The notes below the pieces were generated by a model. That model was not told the DNA's origin. It did no database searches and saw only the letters and a program-made list of their open reading frames with translations. DNA of 47,397 nt from Acidaminococcales bacterium. Lineage in GTDB: Bacteria > Bacillota > Negativicutes > Acidaminococcales > JAISLQ01. The first letter of the stretch is position 1, and each line of letters opens with the position of its first letter. Below are positions 1-8,126 of the stretch, piece by piece. A program made the translations under genes and the position numbers. Where the stretch lies: the NCBI GenBank assembly GCA_031290885.1, contig JAISLQ010000027.1:1-47397 (forward strand), given 5' to 3'.

Positions 1-2
1 GG

Positions 3-652
3 TACAGATGCAACAAGTGCGGTTACAATTTCGTTGAAGGCGATGACAGGACGAATGAAAAGATTGCGGCAAAAAAGGCCATGTGCGTACTTTTGCATTC
101 CCTTGGCAAAGCCTCATTCAACATGTTGGCAAAGCTGTTTGACACATGGCCGTCGCTGGCATACCGTTGGATTGTGGAGGCCGGAGCCAAAACTCCCCAT
201 ACGGAGCTTACAGGCGAAATCCGGGAAATGGAGTTTGACGAAATGTGGCATTTCGTGGGTTCAAAAAAAACAGGCTTTGGGTCATCGAAGCCCTTGATCG
301 TGGCACACGGAGAACCGTGGCATGGGTACTCGGCGGTCGTGATACTGCAACGTTCCGGCGACTCTACGGCAAAGTGAAACACCTGAGGGGCTGTACGTTT
401 TACAAGGATGATTGGCGTGCTTTTTCCGAAGTTTTGCCGCCCGAACGCCATGTCGTCGGCAAGGCCCACACAATTGACATTGAGCACGACAACAGCAATA
501 CGCGCCATCACTTGGGAAGGTTCACGCGCCGTACAAAGGTGGTGTACAAAAAGGCGGAAATGGTTGCCGTCGCATTGAGGCTTTGGCGGATGTTGACTTC
601 CGAAGAAGGTTTCAGACATTACCAAGGCATAGCGTTATATATCTATACATGA
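3..652 (+). pseudogene. IS1-family transposase, 5' end outside window, two frames
   Basis: The reading frame open from base 3 encodes a CxxC zinc-finger remnant (YRCNKCGYNF) and a helix-turn-helix-like stretch, then DEMWHFVGSKK, which matches the first catalytic Asp region of IS1 transposases (DEQWGYVG). The protein continues in the -1 frame as NRLWVIEALDRGTRRTVAW, a second Asp in FYKDDW, and HTIDIEHDNSNTRHHL, which matches the IS1 RIERHNLNLRQHL segment. The two frames join at a run of eight A (263-270). IS1 makes its transposase by -1 slippage on an A-rich site, so the break may be programmed rather than a mutation. The C-terminus ends near HYQ as in IS1. The start lies beyond the window edge, so intactness cannot be judged. 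Confidence 0.82.
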
Positions 653-709
653 AAACTCTCGATATTTTATATCGTATACGGCATGGCTCGATTTTCTGTA
701 CTCCGGCAT
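635..709 (-). pseudogene. Truncated IS200/IS605-type tnpA, N-terminal remnant
   Basis: An ATG at 709-707 on the minus strand follows a strong AGAGGAG site (rc of 717-723). It encodes MPEYRKSSHAVYDIKYR, the characteristic N-terminus of IS200-type TnpA (Y-R-x-x-S-H-x-V-Y-x-x-K-Y). After that the similarity stops and the frame ends at 635. The loss of homology falls where the IS1-type transposase frame ends on the other strand. The simplest reading is that the IS1-like element inserted into, or recombined with, this tnpA. Only about 17 recognisable residues remain, so the gene is dead. Confidence 0.6.
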
Positions 710-779
710 GGGTGTTCTCCTCTGCCGCAATTATACCATGCCGCCGGTTTCAATGTCAGGGCAAGGCTGAAAGCGTATA

Positions 780-793
780 CCGTCTAAAGGCGG
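780..793. repeat. Small hairpin resembling an IS605-type terminal structure
   Basis: CCGTC-TAAA-GGCGG forms a five-pair stem (one G-T pair) with a four-base loop. It lies upstream of the truncated tnpA start. Read on the minus strand it resembles the CCGCCTTTAGGCGG hairpins found at IS200/IS605 element ends. I infer that it is a leftover element end. No tnpB is recognisable beside it. Confidence 0.3.
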
Positions 794-901
794 TGGGCTT
801 AGGCCACGCGGCAGAAGCTAAAAATCTTGCCCGGAGTTTACCGCCAGCGAGATGTTGCAAATGCTGTCCGTGTTGGCCGCTCCTATGCGCTTGTTATTAT
901 T

Positions 902-1195
902 TTATTGGCTTTCGGCAGCGCGTTTGGCGGCTTGCAGAACATCGTCGTATGTAAATTTTTTGTTTGTGCCGGCCGCTTCTTGCACCGCTTCTTGCAGTTT
1001 GGAATAGATTTCGTTTTCAAACCGTATGTCGTCGAAGTCTTTTATATCCGAGATGGCCGTATTTTCGTAATCGCCAACAGCCACAGTTTCACAGTCGTTT
1101 TCTTCAGAGAAACCAGGCGGTGCTACTTCGCGCTCGGCTTTCAGGATTTCCGCGAAATTGCTTTGCAAGTTCGACGTTGGTTTAATAAAGTTCAT
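902..1195 (-). CDS. Phd/YefM-like antitoxin, orphan
   Basis: This 97-residue protein begins MNFIKPTSNLQSNFAEILKAER, which matches the N-terminal DNA-binding fold of Phd/YefM antitoxins (I-K-P-x-S-x-L-x-x-N-F-x-E-I). The segment ETVAVGDYE corresponds to the usual VxVxxYE strand. A strong GGAGGGAG site precedes the ATG. In this family the C-terminal tail wraps a RelE/ParE or Doc toxin. No toxin gene follows on the minus strand; the next sequence downstream is the broken tnpA and IS1 remnants. It may be the survivor of a toxin-antitoxin pair. The family call rests on the N-terminus. Confidence 0.6.
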   Translation of the reverse strand: MNFIKPTSNLQSNFAEILKAEREVAPPGFSEENDCETVAVGDYENTAISDIKDFDDIRFENEIYSKLQEAVQEAAGTNKKFTYDDVLQAAKRAAESQ

Positions 1196-1283
1196 GTTGA
1201 CATCTCCCTCCTATTAATATTTCTTTATGGCATTTAGGCCAATAACTATAAAAAAATAAGTCAGGCCATGCGACAAACATAAT

Positions 1284-1749
1284 ATGGCCTACGATATAAA
1301 ACACAGGGACAGAACGATTGCATTCAAGAAAGCCGGACATGCCTTCGCCGAGCTGAAAGAAGCCTTCGGGATTACGGCGGCTACCTATTACGACTGGGGC
1401 AAGCGGCAAGATTGACCCGGAACAACTGCCGAGAGCGGTTGAGGAGAAGCCCGACATCTATCTGCGCGAGTTAGCCGCCAAATCCCGCTATGCGCTCCAA
1501 TCCATTGACTGCAGGCTAAGGAAACACAAGATCTCCCAAAAAAAGACGTTCGCGTATTCTGAAAAGATAGAGACGGATAGGGAAGGGTTTCTTGGGACGC
1601 TGGAAAAAGTTCCGAAAGGCGCGCGTGCGTACGTTGACGAAAGCGGCATAGACAAGTGCCTTGTCCCGAACATGGGCGCGCGCGGCGCGAAGGTCGAAGC
1701 GCCCACCTATTTTTTTGCGTTGTACCGGCCTTTATACATATTGGACTGA
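1284..1749 (+). pseudogene. IS630-family transposase remnant, frameshifted and truncated
   Basis: The ATG at 1284 encodes MAYDIKHRDRTIAFKKAGHAFAELKEAFGITAATYYDWGKR, the helix-turn-helix N-terminus typical of IS630 transposases. A TGA at 1413 ends this frame. A neighbouring frame continues the same protein as KIDPEQLPRAVEEKPDIYLRELA, QKKTFAYSEK and YVDESGID. The last holds the first Asp of the DDE triad. This frame stops at 1747-1749, before the remaining catalytic residues. One small indel and a lost C-terminal half make the gene nonfunctional. It lies among other IS remnants. Confidence 0.8.
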
Positions 1750-1834
1750 ATTACTATAGCGTGGCAAGTTTGCCGTAAAGACGCCAGTTTTTAACTTGCT
1801 AAAGGCAAGAGTCGCTATCCGCCAATTGGGAATT

Positions 1835-2395
1835 TCAACGAATTTTAAAATAAGTTACCTCGCCGGTTTTTATGTCGCCGGTTGCAGATGCCTCGTTGCG
1901 TTCGGCCTTGACCGTGGCAGAAAATTTGATATCGTCGGGATCGTTAAAATAGATCATAATTCCATCTGTTTTCAATTTCTCCATGCCTTTTTCCTTGGCC
2001 ATTTTCTCCACATTGGCATAAAAGACCGGAATGGCTTCCCAGTTTACCCTGTCGGCATTATAAATATTGTCCTCGAGTTTGCCTGCACCGGTCAGCCTGA
2101 CTGGAGTCGGCCCTTTCCAGCCGGTAGTGGCCGACCACATAAATTCATCCACATTGGCCGGTTTTTTCTGATCCTGGCGGATGAAGCGCACAAAATCCGA
2201 GTCGAGGTTGACATGTTGAAAAAGCATCAAAGGCGTGCCGCCACGAGCCTTCATCTCCGCCGCCATTTTCTTTGTCGCTTCTTTTTCGCGCATGATATCG
2301 CCGCCAAAGGCGCTTTTGGACGCGGACCCGCCGCACCCGGAAAGGAAGGCGACCGCCAATATAAGAGCCGCCGCTAAAAATAAACTTTTTTTCAA
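1835..2395 (-). CDS. Hypothetical lipoprotein
   Basis: The 186-residue product starts with a lipoprotein signal: KKSL, a hydrophobic stretch, then the lipobox LSGC around residues 18-21. It should be exported and lipid-anchored. The start is TTG at 2395-2393, chosen because GGGAGGT lies about nine bases upstream. The mature part is hydrophilic, has no cysteines beyond the lipobox, and includes WSATTGWKGPTPVRLTGAG and a C-terminal segment rich in charged residues. I do not recognise a family. It sits alone between IS remnants, so an accessory role is possible but unproven. Confidence 0.7.
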   Translation of the reverse strand: MKKSLFLAAALILAVAFLSGCGGSASKSAFGGDIMREKEATKKMAAEMKARGGTPLMLFQHVNLDSDFVRFIRQDQKKPANVDEFMWSATTGWKGPTPVRLTGAGKLEDNIYNADRVNWEAIPVFYANVEKMAKEKGMEKLKTDGIMIYFNDPDDIKFSATVKAERNEASATGDIKTGEVTYFKIR

Positions 2396-2552
2396 ATAAA
2401 TTTACCTCCCGTTTGGCATAATGATGTTTTGTGTAGGCAATTTAGAAATTACCCTGATAGCAACGACCAATTAAATTATATACAAAACAGCCTGTTTTTG
2501 CAACCTGAACTGAACCGGCAAAAAGACATTGCAAAAGAGCCTCCCGTCGTAG

Positions 2553-2804
2553 GATAATGAAACTACGATAGAAGGCAATTTTTATGAAAAGAAGTTGGGT
2601 AAATATCAAAGCGGCGGCAAAGCCTATGGTTGCCGACGCGTCCAAATTTGGCTGGAACGCAGAAAATCCTTGCGTTCCAGCCCCAAAACGATTCTTCGCA
2701 TCATGCATCAATATGGGTTGCTACCTGAGATGCGTCGTCGCAAGAAGTACAAGCAGATGGGGCTTTTTATTCTTTGTCCGTTCCCTCTGGGCGGTTCAAG
2801 GTAG
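2553..2804 (+). pseudogene. IS3-family orfB fragment
   Basis: An open frame from 2553 encodes KLGKYQSGGKAYGCRRVQIW, followed by KTILRIMHQYGLLPEMRRRKKYKQMG. This matches the segment of IS150/IS3 transposase orfB just before the DDE core (H-x-G-x-Y-G-x-R-R-I; N-H-K-x-V-x-R-L-M). The integrase catalytic core is absent and the sequence becomes unrelated after about 2762. There is no proper start. It is a small remnant of an insertion sequence. Confidence 0.65.
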
Positions 2805-2810
2805 CGAGAA

Positions 2811-2832
2811 AAGAGCCGTGCGGCTCTTTTTG
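2811..2832. terminator. Hairpin terminator, likely serving the HNH gene
   Basis: AGAGCCG-TG-CGGCTCT is a perfect seven-pair stem with T runs on both sides (TTTTT on the plus strand, TTTTC on the minus strand). It lies about 20 bases after the stop codon of the minus-strand HNH gene and could work in both directions. Confidence 0.6.
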
Positions 2833-2853
2833 GCTCACTTCGTCTTACTCTGC

Positions 2854-3423
2854 CTACAGGCAATGCATCTGTTCCTCCTTCGTGAGCCATATCAAATTGG
2901 TAACACTGTTATTATAAGAATTGTTGTCAATATGATAAACATTCTCTTTATGTTCGGGGTTTTCCAAGAAAGTTTTTGCGACTATTCTATGTAAGTCTTC
3001 TCTAACTTGGCCTACATCTACATGTAAACATATTTGGTATTTGCCGCTACGGTTGTCAGGAACAAAATTGCGTTCTCGAAGAAAGTCCTTTTTTTTGCGC
3101 CAGTCAGGTTTAGTAAAATATGCCTTTTTTATTCGGAAAAAATAGCCATCCTGCTCTTCAAGGATATCTCCAAAAACATCTTTAGCTTCAGCCAAAGTGA
3201 ATTTAGCGACATAACCGTAATTGCTGACCCAGATAATGTCTTTATAATGTTTCCACACTTCTTCTATCTGGCGCAATCCCATCTCTCCCATCCTGTCAAC
3301 AAAGTCAAAAGCACTTTCTTTCTCATCTATAGACCAAATTCTAACTGGTATTGCTATTGCTTCTTTTTTCTTTCTGTTTGCGCAAACCTTTAGCGGTATT
3401 ATAAACTTTTGCTCTACCTCCAC
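2854..3423 (-). CDS. HNH endonuclease, homing-type
   Basis: The C-terminal third reads LHRIVAKTFLENPEHKENV, then YHIDNNSYNNSVTNLIWLT. This is the HNH_3 pattern of phage and intron-type homing endonucleases (H-R-L-V-A-x-x-F, then N-H-x-D-x-x-x-x-N-x-x-x-N-L-x-W). A NUMOD4-like segment, WVSNYGYVAKF, lies upstream in the protein. The 189-residue length fits a free-standing enzyme that nicks or cuts DNA. The GTG start at 3423 follows GGAGGT by seven bases. The gene is AT-richer than the neighbouring metabolic genes and sits among IS remnants, which suggests acquisition. No split host gene or intron is visible around it. Confidence 0.75.
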   Translation of the reverse strand: MEVEQKFIIPLKVCANRKKKEAIAIPVRIWSIDEKESAFDFVDRMGEMGLRQIEEVWKHYKDIIWVSNYGYVAKFTLAEAKDVFGDILEEQDGYFFRIKKAYFTKPDWRKKKDFLRERNFVPDNRSGKYQICLHVDVGQVREDLHRIVAKTFLENPEHKENVYHIDNNSYNNSVTNLIWLTKEEQMHCL

Positions 3424-3463
3424 AACATTACCTCCTTAATTTACAATAGACTTCCTGCGCAAC

Positions 3464-4286
3464 CTAAACGGCTCTGTCAAAGTTACACAACCCACAAATC
3501 AAGCTAAAGCGGAGAGCAAAGCGTTTCCTGCGGTTGCGGTAGCGTTCAGCAACGATTCTGAACCGCTTGACAAAGCAAATCACCTGCTCGCTTAGCACAC
3601 GCCGGCTCGAAATGTCGTGATTGTGGAGCTTGTCCGCCTTGCTCAAAGGGCTTCGGCTGAAACGCTTCTTGGGCAGTACGCAATTGGAGTGGATCTTTGC
3701 CATCCCTTGGTACCCTGTGCCGGCCTCAAGTACGGTTCCCGATTTTGCGTGCACGCCGCCTTGAAAAGACGCAAATCTGCCCGTTTCCCGTTGGCAAACG
3801 CAAGGCAGAGAACCTTGCCGTCCGCTTTGTTGACTATGGCTCGTGTTTTCAAAGCATGCCGCCTTTTCTTGCCTGAATAGTGCCGGCGCTGTTTTTTGGG
3901 GGGCGTTCAATCGGCGACTCTGTGGCGTCCACAAGGACCGCCTCGAACTCGGCACCATTTTTGAGCATCGCTTTGCGCCCGGGCAACGAAAATGTCCCGT
4001 CCTTTATCAAGACGTCTTCCACCCACCGGCTTATGCGAAGGGCACTAGTCTCGTGTATCCCGAAGCCTTGGGCAATGTGAAAATATGTACGGTATTCGCG
4101 CAGATGTTCCAGCGAGAGAAGAAGTTTGTCCTCAATTGGCAGTTTGCTTTTGTGGCCGCCTGTGCGCCGCTTTTCCGCTTCTGAAACAGATAGGATCTCC
4201 ACCATTTTCGCAAATGTCGTACGCTTTGCCCCTGTTAGACGCCAAAAATCCTGATTGGATAGTTTGACTGTTTCTTCGTATTTCAT
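3464..4286 (-). pseudogene. IS5-family transposase, two frame changes
   Basis: Three minus-strand frames together encode one IS5-type transposase of about 270 residues. The N-terminal part (start 4286) runs through LVDATESPIERP, which contains the first catalytic Asp. The middle part is QRRHYSGKKRRHALKTRAIV and on to FANGKRADLRLFK. The last part is LEAGTGYQGMAKIHSN through RRRVLSEQ-type sequence to FVKRFRIVAERYRNRRKRF, the conserved C-terminus. The first change is at CCCCCCAAAAAAC (rc of about 3891-3903). It reads exactly as a -1 shift on an A AAA AAC slippery heptamer and may be programmed. The second change (about 3755-3765) looks like an inactivating indel. Confidence 0.82.
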
Positions 4287-4509
4287 ATAATGAGCATATC
4301 AAATTTTTGCTTGCGCAGGAAGTCTAATCTATCTGCTGTATTCTTTTGCCAAGCTGCATTTTCCATGTGGCCGTTTTTTCTTGCCTTTCAGCCGGCGACA
4401 TTGTCCGTTGGTTTTAAACTTACGCCCGGCCAGTTGACGTTTTGGCGGGGCGCATCTTGCCGAAACGCCCTGTTATGCCCGAAAGTGTCCCGAAAGGGAC
4501 GGGCTTTCC

Positions 4510-4538
4510 TTTACATTTTTTTTCATAAATGATAGTAT
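4510..4538 (+). promoter_or_regulatory. Sigma-A promoter for purB-purA
   Basis: TTTACA (4510-4515), a 17-base spacer that is mostly T, and TAGTAT (4533-4538) lie about 65 bases before the purB start. The rest of the 4287-4604 gap shows no gene that I can support and no recognisable purine riboswitch. Confidence 0.6.
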
Positions 4539-4604
4539 TATTATTGTAGGCGGCACGGGGCGCTGCCGCCGCGCCGTGAAATTTCGGGAAAGGGGCGACA
4601 ATGT

Positions 4605-5897
4605 GTGATCAAACGCTACAGCACTCCCCAAATGGCGAAGTTGTGGACGGATGACAATGAGTTTCGCACCATGCTGAAAATAGAGATATTGGCTGCGGAA
4701 GCCATGTCCGAGCTGGGGCAGGTCCCTGAAGGTGCTTTGCGCGCAATCAAGGAAAAGGCGGACTTTACGGTGGAGCGGATACGCGAGATCGAGAAGGTTA
4801 CCAATCATGACATCCTGGCTTTTTTGACGGCGGTGGCGGAGCGGGTAGGCGACGCCTCCAAATATATACACATGGGCCTTACGTCAAGCGACGTCAAGGA
4901 TACGGCGCTGGCGTGCCTTATGCGGGACGCCGCGGACATTATTGTCGGGCGCCTCGAGAACTTGGCCGTTGTTTTGCGGCGGCGGGCGGCCGAGCACAAG
5001 CATACGCCGATGGTCGGGCGCACACACGGCATACACGCCGAACCCATGACGCTCGGGCTAAAGTTCGCCCTTTGGCTGGACGAGAACGAGCGCAACCTTG
5101 CGCGCATGAAAGCCGCCCGCGCGGCGGTGGCGGTGGGGAAGCTGTCCGGCGCGGTCGGGACTTATTCCAATATAGACCCTTTAGTGGAAAAATATGTATG
5201 CGAAAAACTTGGCATTCGGCCGGCGCGCATTGCCACGCAGGTAATACAGCGCGACATTCACGCTGAATTTATTGCCGCTATGGCGATCGTTGGCTCGTCG
5301 CTCGATAAGTACGCGACCGAGCTCAGGAACTTGCAGAGGACGGATATCCGGGAAACGGAGGAATATTTCACGCCGGGGCAGAAAGGTTCTTCCGCCATGC
5401 CCCACAAGCGCAATCCCATTACCTGCGAAAGGATCAGCGGCCTGGCCCGCATATTGCGCGCCAACGCGCAGGCGGCGCTGGAAAATGTCGCTCTCTGGCA
5501 TGAACGGGACATTTCCCATTCTTCGGTGGAAAGGGTGATCCTGCCCGACAGTTCCCAACTGCTCGATTACATGCTGGAGAAAATTACCGGCGTCATAGAC
5601 CGTCTGCTGGTTTATCCTGACGCCATGCTGGCCAACCTCAACAAAACCGGCGGCCTTGTTTTCAGCCAAAGGGTAATGCTCGCCCTGGTAGGCAAAGGCG
5701 CCCTGCGGGAGGACGCTTATTTGTGGGTGCAGAGAAACGCTATGGCGCGCTGGCTGGAAGGGGCGGATTTTAAGGACAATATCGCGAAAGATCCTGACAT
5801 CGCCAAATTCCTTACGGAGGACGAGATAAAAGAATGTTTCGACCCGGCTTATATGTTGAGGAATGTCGATCTCATCCTGGCGCGTTTTGAAATCTGA
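4605..5897 (+). CDS. purB: Adenylosuccinate lyase
   Basis: The 430-residue enzyme matches PurB of the fumarase/aspartase superfamily over its full length. It splits SAICAR to AICAR plus fumarate, and adenylosuccinate to AMP plus fumarate, in the cytosol. Visible landmarks are MGLTSSDVKDTAL near residue 90, the TH of VGRTHGIHAEP, and the superfamily signature GSSAMPHKRNP near residue 265. The start is GTG at 4605, giving VIKRYSTPQM, the usual PurB N-terminus, after an AAAGGGG site. purA follows 17 bases later with its own ribosome site, so the pair is very likely one operon for the AMP branch. Confidence 0.97.
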   Translation: MIKRYSTPQMAKLWTDDNEFRTMLKIEILAAEAMSELGQVPEGALRAIKEKADFTVERIREIEKVTNHDILAFLTAVAERVGDASKYIHMGLTSSDVKDTALACLMRDAADIIVGRLENLAVVLRRRAAEHKHTPMVGRTHGIHAEPMTLGLKFALWLDENERNLARMKAARAAVAVGKLSGAVGTYSNIDPLVEKYVCEKLGIRPARIATQVIQRDIHAEFIAAMAIVGSSLDKYATELRNLQRTDIRETEEYFTPGQKGSSAMPHKRNPITCERISGLARILRANAQAALENVALWHERDISHSSVERVILPDSSQLLDYMLEKITGVIDRLLVYPDAMLANLNKTGGLVFSQRVMLALVGKGALREDAYLWVQRNAMARWLEGADFKDNIAKDPDIAKFLTEDEIKECFDPAYMLRNVDLILARFEI

Positions 5898-5914
5898 CAA
5901 AGGAGTTGATTGTT

Positions 5915-7198
5915 ATGCCGTCTGTTGTAGTTGTAGGCGCCCAATGGGGCGATGAGGGAAAAGGCAAGATCGTCGATTATCTCGCGGAAAAATCCGATAT
6001 AGTCGTGCGTTATTCAGGCGGGTCAAACGCCGGGCATACGGTGGTCGTAGCGGGCGAGGAATATAAACTGAGGCTTCTGCCTTCAGGCATACTGCACCCC
6101 GGCAAGCTCTGCGTCCTGGCCAACGGCGTCGCCTTGGACGCCAAGGTCATTTTGGGCGAGATTGAAGCGATAAACCGCCGGGGAATAGACACCGGCAATC
6201 TGCGCGTTTCCGACCGGGCGCATGTGATCATGCCTTATCATCAGGCGCTGGACAAACTGCAGGAAGAATATAAGGGCGCCGGCAAAATCGGCACTACCCA
6301 GAGCGGGATCGGCCCCTGTTACGCGGACAAAATGGCGCGGACCGGCATAAGGGTGTGCGATTTGATGGACGAGGAGATTTTCGCCGCGAAATTAAAAAAT
6401 TGCCTTGCGGAGAAAAATCTCTTGCTTGACAAGATTTACGGCGCGCCGGGCTATGATTTCGCGCAAGTGTTCGCCGAATACATGGAATACGCCAGAAAGC
6501 TGCGCCCTTATGTGGTGGATACCGGCTTTCTTTTGGCCAGGGCGATGGAAGGCGACAAAAAAATAATGTACGAAGGCGCACAGGCAACCTTTTTGGACAT
6601 CGATCACGGCTCTTATCCTTATGTTACCAGTTCCAACCCGATCGCGGGCGGCGTATGCACGGGCGCGGGGGTAGGGCCTAAATCCATCGGCACGGTGGTG
6701 GGCGTGGTGAAAGCCTATTCCACCCGCGTGGGCGAAGGGCCTTTCGTTACCGAGCTTTCAGATGAAATCGGCAGCCATATCCGCGACCGTGGGCAAGAAT
6801 ACGGCACCGTTACCAAACGGCCGCGCCGCTGCGGCTGGGTAGACGCCGCAGTGGTAAGGTACGCCGCGCAGCTCAGCGGCATGGACTATTTGGCGATTAC
6901 CCGCCTCGACATACTGGATCAGCTGCCCAAGGTGAAAATCTGCACAGGTTACTCCTACAAAGGCCGGCGCATTGACTACATGCCGGCCAGCCTGAAAGAG
7001 CTGGCCAAATGCCAGCCGCTGTATGAGGAACTGCCCGGTTGGCAGGCCGACATCTCCTCCGCCGAAAAATACGGCGATCTGCCCGCCAACGCCCGCCGCT
7101 ACGTGGAAAGGCTTTCCGAACTGTCCGGCGCGCCGCTTGGCATAGTGTCCGTCGGCCCCGGACGGACGCAGACGATCGTCCTTGCGGATCTTTTGTGA
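5915..7198 (+). CDS. purA: Adenylosuccinate synthetase
   Basis: PurA joins IMP and aspartate using GTP to form adenylosuccinate, the step before PurB acts a second time. The 427-residue protein shows the GAQWGDEGKGK nucleotide loop near the N-terminus, NAGHTVV, and the conserved KPRRCGW-like segment TKRPRRCGWVDAAVVRY. The ATG at 5915 is chosen because AGGAG at 5901-5905 lies nine bases upstream; a TTG at 5906 would abut that site. It is the second gene of the purB-purA pair and converges with the iclR-type gene, with only 16 bases between the stops. Confidence 0.97.
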   Translation: MPSVVVVGAQWGDEGKGKIVDYLAEKSDIVVRYSGGSNAGHTVVVAGEEYKLRLLPSGILHPGKLCVLANGVALDAKVILGEIEAINRRGIDTGNLRVSDRAHVIMPYHQALDKLQEEYKGAGKIGTTQSGIGPCYADKMARTGIRVCDLMDEEIFAAKLKNCLAEKNLLLDKIYGAPGYDFAQVFAEYMEYARKLRPYVVDTGFLLARAMEGDKKIMYEGAQATFLDIDHGSYPYVTSSNPIAGGVCTGAGVGPKSIGTVVGVVKAYSTRVGEGPFVTELSDEIGSHIRDRGQEYGTVTKRPRRCGWVDAAVVRYAAQLSGMDYLAITRLDILDQLPKVKICTGYSYKGRRIDYMPASLKELAKCQPLYEELPGWQADISSAEKYGDLPANARRYVERLSELSGAPLGIVSVGPGRTQTIVLADLL

Positions 7199-7214
7199 CA
7201 AAACGGAAGCGCCC

Positions 7215-8015
7215 TTAGCGAAGATCCGAGGAAAAGGCGCCGGCAAGCCCGACTCTTTTGGCGATTGCCGCCGCCGCCCGGCGCATGTCGCTTATAGCCT
7301 CCGCCGGCAGATTGTCGATTATCGAGCTGAAGGCGGTTACGCTTATTGTGCCAAAAAGAGCGCCCCTGAATATTAAGATAGGAACGGCTATGCCGCAGAC
7401 GCCCCGCCCGATTTCTTCGTCTTCGGTTGAGTAGCCCCGCGCCTCTATCTGCTCAAGCTCGCGGCGCAGCAGGTTTTTGTCGACAATGGTCTTGGGCGTG
7501 AAACTTTTAAAAACAAGCCGGTCTATGACGGCTTGTTTTTGTCCTTCCGGCAGGTAGTGCAAAAAAAGTTTGCCCGATGCCGTCGCGTAAAGCGGAAAAG
7601 CTTGGTACATCTTTGTAAAAATTATATAGTGGGCATTGTCGGGGTTCACCGTTTCAACAGTAAATATATTGTTGTTGGAAACCAGCTGGAGCCTGGCGCT
7701 GGCCTCGTACTTTTGCGCGATTTTGTCCAGGTACGGCCGGGCGAAGGGGCGGATGCCCTCCATTTGCGCGCTGTTGACAAGATCCGCCTTGCTTAGGTAT
7801 GCAAGCCCAAGGGAGTAGCCGTTTTGGGCGCTGTTTTGCTCCAGGTAGCCATTGCTGAGCAAAGTATTGACAATGCCCCGCGCCGTATTGATGTTCAAGC
7901 CAAGCGCACAGCTTATCTCCGATAGGGTCAGGCGCGAATTTCTCCCCCCGTCGAAACAGTTTATAATGTCAAAGGCCCTTTGGATGGACTGGATGACGCG
8001 CACCGGTTTTTTCAT
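7215..8015 (-). CDS. IclR-family transcriptional regulator
   Basis: The 266-residue protein has a winged helix-turn-helix at about residues 10-75 (LTLSEISCALGLNINTARGIVNTLLSNGYLEQ) followed by the IclR effector-binding domain. The latter ends in the typical EDEEIGRGVCGIAVPI and FGTISVTAFSS segments. IclR proteins act as dimers or tetramers, usually repressing or activating a divergent catabolic operon in response to a small molecule. It is divergent from livJ, and the 222-base region between them holds a strong livJ promoter and two inverted repeats. It is therefore the likely local regulator of the liv/hydrolase operon. Its effector is unknown. Confidence 0.93.
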   Translation of the reverse strand: MKKPVRVIQSIQRAFDIINCFDGGRNSRLTLSEISCALGLNINTARGIVNTLLSNGYLEQNSAQNGYSLGLAYLSKADLVNSAQMEGIRPFARPYLDKIAQKYEASARLQLVSNNNIFTVETVNPDNAHYIIFTKMYQAFPLYATASGKLFLHYLPEGQKQAVIDRLVFKSFTPKTIVDKNLLRRELEQIEARGYSTEDEEIGRGVCGIAVPILIFRGALFGTISVTAFSSIIDNLPAEAISDMRRAAAAIAKRVGLAGAFSSDLR

Positions 8016-8063
8016 AAGATAAAGCCGCCTTAATGAATAATTTCAGTTGCGTGGCTTTCGTTC

Positions 8064-8081
8064 ATAATAAGTCATTATTAT
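8064..8081. promoter_or_regulatory. Inverted repeat abutting the livJ -35, candidate IclR operator
   Basis: ATAATAA-GTCA-TTATTAT is a perfect seven-base inverted repeat with a four-base centre. It ends one base before the livJ -35 element. This position suits a bound IclR-type regulator, but binding is inferred. Confidence 0.45.
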
Positions 8082-8082
8082 A

Positions 8083-8112
8083 TTGACAAGTATGCCGCCG
8101 GCATGGTATAAA
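8083..8112 (+). promoter_or_regulatory. Sigma-A promoter of the liv operon
   Basis: TTGACA (8083-8088), an 18-base spacer, and TATAAA (8107-8112) form a near-consensus promoter directed at livJ. The expected leader is about 115 bases long before the ATG at 8238. Confidence 0.7.
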
Positions 8113-8126
8113 AAGACAATATAGTT

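Noticed and set aside
583-1237. Plus-strand open frames of 123 and 136 codons
   Set aside because: They have no good ribosome site or recognisable domain, and overlap the tnpA remnant and the antitoxin on the other strand.
2442-2711. Minus-strand open frame of 89 codons
   Set aside because: It is the antisense of the IS3 orfB fragment, which has clear protein similarity on the plus strand.
4290-4604. Possible purine riboswitch upstream of purB
   Set aside because: No conserved purine-aptamer core was seen, and the promoter lies only about 65 bases before the start.
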